NCBI GenBank assembly: GCA_016715195.1
Contig: JADKBB010000013.1
Coordinates: 76,453 to 140,452, forward strand
DNA length: 64,000 nt
Direction of reading: 5' to 3'
Origin: Candidatus Villigracilis proximus
GTDB taxonomy: Bacteria > Chloroflexota > Anaerolineae > Anaerolineales > Villigracilaceae
In this document: positions 54,240 through 61,299 of the stretch, piece by piece
Layout: each line of letters begins with the position of its first letter
Numbering within the stretch: position 1 is the stretch's first letter
Notes under the pieces: generated by a model
What the model saw: only the letters and a program-made list of their open reading frames with translations
What the model was told of the DNA's origin: nothing
The model's database searches: none
Translations under genes and position numbers: made by a program

Positions 54240-56024
54240 CTATGATTCCACGGTGATGGCGTTAAAGTTACAGACTTGCATGCAGATTCCGCAGCGGATG
54301 CAGGTTTCAGCATCGATATGATGCGTTTGACGTCGTTCACCGCTAATGGCTTCCACCGGACAATTCCTCGCGCAGACCATACAACCTGTGCAGGCTGGCG
54401 CTTGTATTTCGTAGCGGATCAGCGAACGGCAGACTTTAGCCGGACAGCGTTTCTCATAAATGTGCGCCTCATACTCATGGCGGAAATGTTTAAGCGTACT
54501 GAATACCGGATTGGGCGCACCCTGACCCAGCCCACATAAACTGTTGCGCGAAACTTCATGGCACAGGTTTTCAAGTTTTTCGATGTCGCCGTCTTCGCCG
54601 AGACCATCACAAATTTTTTGCAACAGTTCAAGAATGCGGCGTGTGCCAACACGGCAGGGTGTACATTTTCCGCATGATTCGGCTTGTGTGAAATCCATAA
54701 AGAAGCGGGCGATATCCACCATACAGGAATTTTCATCCATGACCACAAGCCCGCCGGAGCCCATCATTGAGCCGGCCTCGGTCAGCGCTTCGTAATCAAG
54801 CGGCAGATCAAGATGTTCTTCAGTGAGACATCCGCCCATTGGGCCGCCGGTTTGTACTGCTTTGTATTTTTTGCCATCCTTGATTCCGCCAGCCACTTCA
54901 AAAATAATTTCGCGCAGTGTAATTCCCATCGGAACTTCGATCAAACCCGGCTTGACCACATTCCCGCCGACGGCAAAAGTCTTTGTCCCTTTGGAGCGTT
55001 CTGTGCCCATGCTTGAATACCAGGCTGCGCCCTTTGAGATAATTTGCGGCACGTTGGAATATGTCTCAACATTATTATTATTGGTTGGTTTACCCCATAC
55101 ACCTTTTACAGAAGGGAATGGCGGGCGCGGACTGGGTTCACCGCGCTTGCCCATGATCGAAGCCATCAAGGCTGTCTCTTCACCGCAGACAAATGCGCCC
55201 GCGCCAACACGCACTTCAAGATCAAAGTTGAAATCAGTGCCGAAAATATTATTTCCTAAAAACCCAAATTCACGCGCCTGTGCGATTGCAATATTGAGAG
55301 TTTCCACTGCCACTGGATATTCAGCGCGGCAATAGATATACCCATAACTTGCACCAACTGCGTACGCGCCAATGATCATGCCTTCGATCACAGAATGCGG
55401 ATCGCCTTCAAGCACACGCCGATTCATAAATGCGCCAGGGTCGCCTTCATCAGCATTGCAGACCATGTATTTCGGGTTGTCATTTACCTGGCGGGTGAGC
55501 CCCCATTTTTTGCCTGCTGGAAAGCCCGCGCCGCCGCGTCCGCGTAAGCCGGAACTTAAAACTTCTTCAATTACTTTCTCAGGTGTCATTTCAAACAAGG
55601 CCTTGCCAAGCGCCTGATATCCATCTATTGCAAGATAGTCTTCAATATTATTTGGATCGATCTGACCGCAATTGCGTAAGACAACCCGCACTTCCTTCGG
55701 ACGCAAGGGCCCGAGTTCTTCATCAACAACAGGTTTAACCACTTCACGAAAACGCTCAACGACGCGGCCTTTTAGAAAATGTTCCTCAACCAGAAAAGGG
55801 ATATCATCAGCAGTCATGCCGTGATAATGAATACCCTCCGGGTACACCATGATTTCGGGACCGTTTGCACAGCCGCCAATGCGTGAAGTTTCGAGCACTT
55901 GAATTTCATCTATCAAGCCCTGTGCTACAAATTCATCCTGTAATGCGTCAACAATTTCATGAGCGCCCTTTGCGAGGCACTCCGGGTCAACACATACCAA
56001 TACATGCGAACGATAAAACGCCAT
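54240..56024 (-). CDS. NuoF-like NADH-binding subunit with C-terminal 2x[4Fe-4S] ferredoxin domain, set 1
   Basis: A 594-residue HydB/HndC-type subunit. An N-terminal thioredoxin-like domain keeps three of four ligand-type Cys (VCVDPECLAKG, IGGCANGPE; the fourth position is Asn). The NADH/FMN domain (GLRGRGGAGFPAGKKW, CNADEGDPGAFMNR) is followed by the N3 cluster (ESCGKCTPCRVGTRR), and a C-terminal ferredoxin (ACTGCMVCARNCPVEAI, CIRCGICMQVCNFNAI). This form is typical of electron-bifurcating and NADP-reducing hydrogenases. ATG 56024 has GGAG upstream. The gene normally next in such operons is the [FeFe] HydA, but here the set-2 NuoE follows instead. Confidence 0.9.
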   Translation of the reverse strand: MAFYRSHVLVCVDPECLAKGAHEIVDALQDEFVAQGLIDEIQVLETSRIGGCANGPEIMVYPEGIHYHGMTADDIPFLVEEHFLKGRVVERFREVVKPVVDEELGPLRPKEVRVVLRNCGQIDPNNIEDYLAIDGYQALGKALFEMTPEKVIEEVLSSGLRGRGGAGFPAGKKWGLTRQVNDNPKYMVCNADEGDPGAFMNRRVLEGDPHSVIEGMIIGAYAVGASYGYIYCRAEYPVAVETLNIAIAQAREFGFLGNNIFGTDFNFDLEVRVGAGAFVCGEETALMASIMGKRGEPSPRPPFPSVKGVWGKPTNNNNVETYSNVPQIISKGAAWYSSMGTERSKGTKTFAVGGNVVKPGLIEVPMGITLREIIFEVAGGIKDGKKYKAVQTGGPMGGCLTEEHLDLPLDYEALTEAGSMMGSGGLVVMDENSCMVDIARFFMDFTQAESCGKCTPCRVGTRRILELLQKICDGLGEDGDIEKLENLCHEVSRNSLCGLGQGAPNPVFSTLKHFRHEYEAHIYEKRCPAKVCRSLIRYEIQAPACTGCMVCARNCPVEAISGERRQTHHIDAETCIRCGICMQVCNFNAITVES

Positions 56025-56049
56025 AATAAACTCCAACTCTCAATGATAT

Positions 56050-56418
56050 TTAGATCGGTAAAACGTAATCCTTTACAGGGGTTCCATTTTGCACGTGCTG
56101 CTTCATGATTTGCTCGGCAATTTCCGTATTCACTTTGCCGTACACAACTTTGGCGCCTTCGCCGATCACAACTTGAAGGATGGGCTCCTGTTCGCACATA
56201 CCCATGCAGCCGGTTTGAGTCACGGTGACGCCACTTAAGTTATTTTTTTCAATAAAGTTCAATACACTTTTCATCGTATCCCGCGCACCTGCGGCGATTC
56301 CACAAGTGCCCATCGCCACGATCACCTGCACATTTCCAGCGGCGGCTTTCATTTGTTTTTTGTGCAGCGCTTCTTCGCGCACGCGTTTTAATTCTTCGAG
56401 TGATTTAATTGCGGGCAT
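56050..56418 (-). CDS. Thioredoxin-like [2Fe-2S] ferredoxin (HndB-like)
   Basis: A 122-residue protein of the thioredoxin-like ferredoxin fold. The cluster Cys lie in AMGTCGIAAGAR and TGCMGMCEQEP; only three ligand Cys (1+2) are visible in the usual positions, and the fourth may be replaced. Homologues occur beside HydB/HndC-type NuoF proteins. ATG is preceded by AAGGAG. It ends 25 bases before the NuoF gene and lies in the same transcription unit. It probably shuttles electrons or helps assemble the NuoF subunit. Confidence 0.82.
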   Translation of the reverse strand: MPAIKSLEELKRVREEALHKKQMKAAAGNVQVIVAMGTCGIAAGARDTMKSVLNFIEKNNLSGVTVTQTGCMGMCEQEPILQVVIGEGAKVVYGKVNTEIAEQIMKQHVQNGTPVKDYVLPI

Positions 56419-56430
56419 GGTTTCTCCTTT

Positions 56431-57000
56431 TTAGTTAACTGTTTGATGCGCAAGTGATTGAATGCCTTCTTCAAATATGCCGCGCACAAACCTCAGTATG
56501 TCAGGCTCAGTCATGGACATATCGCCCAGGGCTGCTTTTAGCTCAACATCATCAAAATTGAAATTACTGTTTTGCCCATCCCTGTCTGTTATTTGATAAA
56601 TAAAGACCCAATGAATATGCGGATAGGAAACCAGCAGTGTTAAAAATGTGACAGCCAGATCACCGAGCGGCATTCGATCAATATGACTATGACGAAAAAC
56701 CGCTTCGACTTTTGTGCCTTTGCCTGATTCTGTGACCAGGCTTAATCCACCTTCAGCCATTTCCGCTGCCAACTTCAAGAGTGGAATCCCAAGTCCCACT
56801 TTGCGAGTTGTGCGCGTGGTGTAAAACGGATCCAGCACCTGTTTGGCTGTTTCCTCGTTCATGCCGCGCCCGTCGTCTGTCACACTGGCTGTTAGCAGAT
56901 CACTTTGTAGATTTTCATGCACCTCAATGCAAACCCTGTGGCTTTGAGCAGCCACGCTGTTTTCAGCAATATCAAGCAGGTGCAGTGAGATCTCTCTCAT
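56431..57000 (-). CDS. HATPase_c ATP-binding protein of hydrogenase operons
   Basis: A 189-residue protein with a histidine-kinase-type ATPase domain: N-box region DIAENSVAA, G1 box DDGRGMN and the FYTTRTTRKVGLGIPLLK ATP lid. It has no phospho-acceptor His domain or sensor. Such stand-alone ATPases commonly lie between NuoE and the 2Fe-2S protein in HydABC-type loci. They could be kinases or regulatory switches for the diaphorase or for the partner DRTGG/CBS proteins. Its exact role is unknown. It starts two bases after the NuoE stop and ends 12 bases before the ferredoxin gene. Confidence 0.85.
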   Translation of the reverse strand: MREISLHLLDIAENSVAAQSHRVCIEVHENLQSDLLTASVTDDGRGMNEETAKQVLDPFYTTRTTRKVGLGIPLLKLAAEMAEGGLSLVTESGKGTKVEAVFRHSHIDRMPLGDLAVTFLTLLVSYPHIHWVFIYQITDRDGQNSNFNFDDVELKAALGDMSMTEPDILRFVRGIFEEGIQSLAHQTVN

Positions 57001-57002
57001 GA

Positions 57003-57509
57003 TCAGCTTTGTACTTTTTTAAGGATCTGTGGAAATTTATTGGGGCGCAGATGCCCGTGTATTTCCTCATCTACAACCACTACAGGCGCCTGACTACAGG
57101 CTCCAACACAGCGGCATTCCTCAAGCGTGATCTGTCCATCAGCAGTGGTTTGCCCCATATCAATATTGAGTGATTGTTTTGCTTTTTCAATTAATTGGGA
57201 AACACCAGCTACATAACAGGCGGTTCCCAAACAAAACTTGATGGTGTGTTTTCCGCGCGGCTGGGTTTGGAAAAAGGAATAGAAAGTCACTACGCCGTGA
57301 ACCTGCCCCAATGGGATTTTTAATTTGCGGGCAATATAGGCTTGCATGGGTGTGGAGACGTGTCCGATCTTGCCCTGTACTTCATTGAGCACCAACATCA
57401 CGGCGCCTGGCCGGTCTTTATTGTTGGCAATTGCGTTATTAATGATCGCTTTTTGCTCTGCGATATTAAGTGGGTCGTTGGTTGGAATTTCCTGTTGCAG
57501 TCTTGTCAT
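57003..57509 (-). CDS. NuoE-like [2Fe-2S] subunit (HydC/HndA-like), set 1
   Basis: A 168-residue NuoE-family subunit. N-terminal helices (AIANNKDRPGAVMLVLNEVQ) lead to the thioredoxin fold with the four cluster Cys in FCLGTACYVAG and ECRCVGACSQAP. In HydABC and Hnd enzymes this protein pairs with the ferredoxin-tailed NuoF. It is the first gene after the palindrome at 57531-57548, so it opens the hydrogenase transcription unit that runs to 47284. Confidence 0.9.
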   Translation of the reverse strand: MTRLQQEIPTNDPLNIAEQKAIINNAIANNKDRPGAVMLVLNEVQGKIGHVSTPMQAYIARKLKIPLGQVHGVVTFYSFFQTQPRGKHTIKFCLGTACYVAGVSQLIEKAKQSLNIDMGQTTADGQITLEECRCVGACSQAPVVVVDEEIHGHLRPNKFPQILKKVQS

Positions 57510-57530
57510 CTTGGATACCTTTGATAAAAT

Positions 57531-57548
57531 TTGTGATATTTTTCACAA
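57531..57548. promoter_or_regulatory. Perfect Rex/CRP-like operator upstream of the hydrogenase operon
   Basis: TTGTGA-TATTTT-TCACAA, an exact palindrome in its 12 conserved positions, 22 bases before the NuoE start codon. It equals the Rex consensus TTGTGA-N6-TCACAA. It also fits a CRP-type TGTGA-N6-TCACA site, so the regulator is not proven. The regulated genes are NADH-linked, which favours Rex. Confidence 0.7.
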
Positions 57549-57597
57549 TTCAGTTTAATCTGGCTGTTTAGATTCGTCAATGACCAATGTCATGTTC

Positions 57598-58359
57598 TTA
57601 TGGGTGTAACTTGTCAGGCATATTTTCAATGAAAACATCCCTGTCACCCTCGTTTTTCAGCGCCATGCGGATTTCATCCATTGTTGGTTCTTCTAGTTTG
57701 AAAATAGTTGTGCCGATAAATTCATCCAATCGATGAACATCTCCGCTTTGGATCAGTGGATACCTCCCAATGGCAGGGAAATTTGCACGCGCTTTTTCTG
57801 GGGTGATGTGGCGGGAAATTTCAAAGGCAAGAATCGGCCATTGGTCAGATAGCAGGCCGAGGGTGGGGAAGAGCCCGTAGGTTGTCCGATTTACGTGAGC
57901 CGGGATGACCAATCCGCCTAATGCGTTGACTTGTGAAAATACATCTTCAATTGAAAAACGAGTGGAGGTGAGCAACATGCGCGGTTCTGTGCGGATGTAT
58001 TCACCCTGTTCGTCGACGATATATTGTTCGCCAAAGAATTCTGCACGGTTCAAAGTATCTGGCAGGGATTTATCTACTGCGTTCTGCCACTGTTCAAGCT
58101 CGTTTATATTTTCAAACAAACACAGCAAATGGACATCTTCGCAGGTTTGTACTTCCATGCCGGGAAAGACTTTGAGCTTGCTGCCAGCGGCGGCTTTTTG
58201 CACGGCGCTTACATTTGCGCTGGCGTTGTGGTCTGTGATGGCGATCAGGTCAATGTTAAGTTCAAGCGCTGTTTGCACGATCAGGGGCGGAATCATTTCC
58301 ACCTCTGCGCAAGGGGAAAGAACGGTATGTACGTGCAGGTCGGCACGAAATTTTTTCAT
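57598..58359 (-). CDS. PHP-domain metal-dependent phosphoesterase
   Basis: A 253-residue PHP protein. The metal motif DLHVHTVLSPCAEVE, the DH in IAITDHNASAN, PGMEVQTCEDVHLLCLF and the late SGDVHRLDE match the family of phosphoesterases. ATG 58359 overlaps the previous stop (ATGA), so it is coupled to the DRTGG gene upstream. PHP proteins of this type recur beside HydABC-type hydrogenase genes. The substrate is unknown; a phosphorylated nucleotide or signalling molecule is possible. Confidence 0.85.
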   Translation of the reverse strand: MKKFRADLHVHTVLSPCAEVEMIPPLIVQTALELNIDLIAITDHNASANVSAVQKAAAGSKLKVFPGMEVQTCEDVHLLCLFENINELEQWQNAVDKSLPDTLNRAEFFGEQYIVDEQGEYIRTEPRMLLTSTRFSIEDVFSQVNALGGLVIPAHVNRTTYGLFPTLGLLSDQWPILAFEISRHITPEKARANFPAIGRYPLIQSGDVHRLDEFIGTTIFKLEEPTMDEIRMALKNEGDRDVFIENMPDKLHP

Positions 58360-58703
58360 TTCTGAATGTGAATGCCCATTTCCCAAAGTTTGCCGTCAAT
58401 TTCATAGGTTGGTTTGGGGGTTGAAAGTAAAACGATACCCTGTTCGTTGGCTTTTGAAATTGTGGCAGAGTCAGGCTGTGCGTTTTCGGTGATGATGATG
58501 GCGGCGACATCCAGCAGTGCGGCTACGGCGACGATGTTGAGGTGGGCTTGCAGTGTGATCCAGAGATAGTTGTTTTTTGCGCCTGCCATGACACATGATA
58601 ATAAGTCTGAGGTGTAGCCGCCGTCAGGTTGGATTGATGTAAAATCGCGGGGATCAGTTAGAACGGTCAGGTTGAGGCGGTTTATGATTTCTTGAAGGTT
58701 CAT
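58356..58703 (-). CDS. DRTGG-domain protein, copy 2
   Basis: A 115-residue stand-alone DRTGG domain. The start MNLQEIINRLNLTVLT, the central GGYTSDLLSCVMAGA and the end (ISKANEQGIVLLSTP) match the family, which occurs as an N-terminal regulatory domain in phosphotransacetylases and in some kinases. ATG 58703 is preferred because a purine-rich stretch precedes it at suitable distance. It is paralogous to the product at 59702-60061. Nucleotide or metabolite sensing is inferred. Confidence 0.83.
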   Translation of the reverse strand: MNLQEIINRLNLTVLTDPRDFTSIQPDGGYTSDLLSCVMAGAKNNYLWITLQAHLNIVAVAALLDVAAIIITENAQPDSATISKANEQGIVLLSTPKPTYEIDGKLWEMGIHIQK

Positions 58704-58707
58704 TGGG

Positions 58708-59715
58708 TTATCCATCCTTGCGTCCGTTAAAGTTTTCAGTGGGTATGTGAATCCGCATTACAAGTTTTGTGCCTTTGCCTACTGTGGATTCGATTTCCAT
58801 TTTGTCGACACAGCGTTTAATATTGACCAATCCCATGCCGGCGCCAAATCCCATTTCGCGTACTTGCTCTGTGGCGGTTGAATATCCGGGTTGAAGAACC
58901 TGTGCGATGTCTGCAATTCCGGGGCCGTCATCAGTGGTGGACATGGTGATGCGGTGTGACTCAACTTCGAGTTTGAGAATGCCGCCGTTGGTGGTGTGGA
59001 TGATGAGATTCATTTCTGCTTCGTACACTGCAATCCCGCAGCGCCGTGCAATTTGCGGGTCTGCGCCGAGTCTTAAGAGTGCGCGTTTGATATGGCTGGA
59101 TGCATTGCCGCCGCGTGTGAAATCGTGCGCTTTGATGTTGTAACGCAGTACGAGTGTGGTGCGGTCGGAGATAATATCTTCAAAGAGATGGCTGGCTCTG
59201 TACTTGCGCACTTCCTCTTCTTTGTAATCTTTTTGCAGGGCGGTTAGAATTCCACGGGTGATATCGCCTTTGGTGATCATGCCTACTAATTTGTTATTTT
59301 CGTCGATAACAGGCAATCGTCCCAGTCTGCTTTCTGTAAATGTTTGGATGGCTCTTACTATCGAGTCGTGACTTGAAACTGTGATAAGTTTTTGGGTCAT
59401 GTATTGACTGACAGTAGCCGAGAGTTCGTCCTTTTCCATGGCGCGGACGATATCTTCCAGGCTTAGAATGCCAATGAGTTGACCATCCTCTATCACTGGC
59501 ACACCTGATATGCGGTGTATGCGCAGTATCTCCAACACTTTGGAGAGCGGCATCTCCGGGCTGACGGTCTGTAGTTTTACCGTCATCACTTCCTGGATCT
59601 TTAGATCATACGAAAGCTCCTCGACCCGGTTGATCTCATTCGCGTCGTGATCTGTGATCGAGCGGCCTTGTCTGCCGTGGGTTTCCTGACGGGTGGGTGT
59701 TCTAGTTGGGCACAT
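58708..59715 (-). CDS. CBS pair fused to an anti-sigma/HATPase-type ATPase
   Basis: A 335-residue protein. The first ~150 residues hold two CBS domains (VSPEMPLSKVLEILRIHRIS, SHDSIVRAIQTFTESRLGRL). The last ~140 residues are an RsbW-like ATPase: VYEAEMNLIIHTTNGG as the N-box, TTDDGPGIADI as G1 and GMGLVNIKRCVD as G2. This fusion may let adenine-nucleotide levels control a kinase-like switch. ATG 59715 overlaps the previous gene by 14 bases and lacks a strong ribosome site. Such proteins recur with DRTGG and PHP genes near hydrogenases. Confidence 0.85.
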   Translation of the reverse strand: MCPTRTPTRQETHGRQGRSITDHDANEINRVEELSYDLKIQEVMTVKLQTVSPEMPLSKVLEILRIHRISGVPVIEDGQLIGILSLEDIVRAMEKDELSATVSQYMTQKLITVSSHDSIVRAIQTFTESRLGRLPVIDENNKLVGMITKGDITRGILTALQKDYKEEEVRKYRASHLFEDIISDRTTLVLRYNIKAHDFTRGGNASSHIKRALLRLGADPQIARRCGIAVYEAEMNLIIHTTNGGILKLEVESHRITMSTTDDGPGIADIAQVLQPGYSTATEQVREMGFGAGMGLVNIKRCVDKMEIESTVGKGTKLVMRIHIPTENFNGRKDG

Positions 59716-60061
59716 TGGATTCAAAACTCGGCAGGCCTGCTTGATGAAGGCGGCCACTTAATTCAAACATTCCCAGTGGACTGGTAATCAATGGAATATT
59801 TTCCTGCGCTGCGATTAACAGGGTTTCAGCCTGTGGTTGTTTTCCGCGTACGAAGATGATCGCGCGGAATTCAGCCATTTCTGCCGTGCGTACTACTTGC
59901 GGGTTGGTGAGGCCGGTCAGTAAAATTGCGCCTGGCTGGCTGGCGGCCAGTACATCGCTCATTAGGTCTGCACCATAGCCGCCGCTGATCTGTATGTTGG
60001 TCTCCACATCTGGTGTGAGTAGAACGCCATTTGTTAATTTTATAATTTCTCTTAAGTTCAT
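59702..60061 (-). CDS. DRTGG-domain protein, copy 1
   Basis: A 119-residue DRTGG-domain protein, first gene of the accessory block. It reads MNLREIIKLTNGVLLTP and has GGYGADLMSDVLAASQP and GAILLTGLTNPQVV. It overlaps the CBS-ATPase gene by 14 bases. It faces the ~370-base intergenic region that holds a second TTGTGA-like palindrome at 60182-60199. Role as in the paralogue at 58356-58703. Confidence 0.83.
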   Translation of the reverse strand: MNLREIIKLTNGVLLTPDVETNIQISGGYGADLMSDVLAASQPGAILLTGLTNPQVVRTAEMAEFRAIIFVRGKQPQAETLLIAAQENIPLITSPLGMFELSGRLHQAGLPSFESNVPN

Positions 60062-60429
60062 AACCTGGGATTTCCTTTTATAACCATTATTAATATTTTT
60101 TTGATGTGCTAATTATTCTTTAGTTTGTCTATTTAGGTAAGTTTCTTTCTTCATACTTTATAGGGATGATTATCCTTCACATAGTGATAATTTTCACAAT
60201 TAAGTATAACAGAAAATATTGCCTTGAGCAGGCGGTCTATTTTGTTTTGTAATCTTTGCAATATGCAGGGAGTTTCTTTTTTATTTTTTCAAGCTCTTGT
60301 GTACAGTGTAAATTTTTAGCGATGGTTGCGTTGATATTAATTACTTACCTTATGCTTTTTGAACAGCTCGTCTATTTTTAAGTAAGAAGCGGATTGAAGT
60401 CTGCAATCTGATTTTTTTTGTAAGGAGGG
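60062..60429. other. AT-rich intergenic region upstream of the hydrogenase accessory genes
   Basis: A 368-base gene-free region. It contains the palindrome at 60182-60199 and, on the minus strand just upstream of it, TATACT (about 60209-60204) as a possible -10 box. Nothing else is recognisable; no small ORF with a ribosome site was seen. Confidence 0.5.
60182..60199. promoter_or_regulatory. Near-consensus Rex/CRP-like operator upstream of DRTGG/CBS/PHP block
   Basis: TAGTGA-TAATTT-TCACAA. The right half is perfect, and the left half has one mismatch to TTGTGA. It lies about 120 bases upstream of the first DRTGG gene and immediately downstream of a possible minus-strand -10 box. Together with the perfect site at 57531 it suggests common control of the two blocks. 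Confidence 0.5.
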
Positions 60430-61077
60430 TTAAGCGGTTTGATCCCAGTTTTCAGGTAATCGCGGTAAATCCCAGGCTGGGTCAGGACGCCAATTTAACC
60501 AGGATGCATCCAGCGGGTAGGCGCGTTCTTTAATGCGGGTGAATACTTCCTGTTGAGCCTGTTCAATATTTTTTACCCAGTCTGGCTGTATTCCACCTGT
60601 GTGGATTCCGCGCTCATATTCATTCATGTCCTTCCATTGCCAGGCGTGTGAATCTTCGATCACCATATCCAGATCAAGGTCGAGAGTATCGAATCCCAGT
60701 TGGGTACGTTGAATGGGAAGTTGAAAATTAATGTAATAACATACGAATTCATCAGAGGCTGCATTCCAGATATATATTGTTGAATAGAATTTTTCCGGTT
60801 CCAGCAGGATCAGGAAACGATTGGTGTGCCAGATGAACTTTTCCAGCCGTATTGTGTTGGTCATTGTTTCCTGCCAGCGATCCCATTTGGATGCATCATG
60901 CGCATGATGGATGTATCCATCAGGAACCATGCATTCAGCACCCGGCCAGACGAGCAGGGCGGTCTCTTCGGCAGTATCTTTGATGACCCGCGCTGATTGC
61001 ATATAAACTGGACGACCATCATATACGCCGCGCAGGAGTATGGTTTCGCCTTCGTTCCAAAAATCTGTTTTTCTCAT
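60430..61077 (-). CDS. DUF402 (FomD-like) protein
   Basis: A 215-residue soluble protein of the DUF402/FomD family. The recognisable core is FICYYINFQLP-like text (CYYINFQLPIQRT) followed by DTLDLDLDMVI, whose acidic run binds a divalent metal in family members with nucleotide phosphatase activity. A late KDMNEYERGIHTGGI segment also fits. ATG is directly adjacent to the stop of the upstream TRASH-like gene. The substrate is unknown. Confidence 0.8.
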   Translation of the reverse strand: MRKTDFWNEGETILLRGVYDGRPVYMQSARVIKDTAEETALLVWPGAECMVPDGYIHHAHDASKWDRWQETMTNTIRLEKFIWHTNRFLILLEPEKFYSTIYIWNAASDEFVCYYINFQLPIQRTQLGFDTLDLDLDMVIEDSHAWQWKDMNEYERGIHTGGIQPDWVKNIEQAQQEVFTRIKERAYPLDASWLNWRPDPAWDLPRLPENWDQTA

Positions 61078-61296
61078 TTATGGCCGGCCTTTACTTTTCT
61101 CTGAATTGCGGTGGACTTTGTAGAAAACATCGGGGTCTGCCAGAAATGCGCCGAGACAGGACTCTGTGCAAAGGAAAATTGTCCTGCCTCGATATTGAGC
61201 ACGCGGAAAATAAGCAGGGTCGGTTTCACGGAAGATTCGCCCGCAAAGGGTGACGAATTTTTTGTGAATTTTTGCGGCGCTTTCTGCTTTTGCCAT
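61078..61296 (-). CDS. Small TRASH/YHS-like metal-binding protein
   Basis: A 72-residue protein with Cys in TLCGR and FLCTESCLGAF, followed by LADPDVFYKVHR. This is the CG...C-x3-C...F pattern of YHS/TRASH metal-sensing modules, which bind soft metals such as copper. It lies between the glucosidase and DUF402 genes on the same strand, adjacent to both within a few bases. Function undetermined. Confidence 0.7.
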   Translation of the reverse strand: MAKAESAAKIHKKFVTLCGRIFRETDPAYFPRAQYRGRTIFLCTESCLGAFLADPDVFYKVHRNSEKSKGRP

Positions 61297-61299
61297 GAT

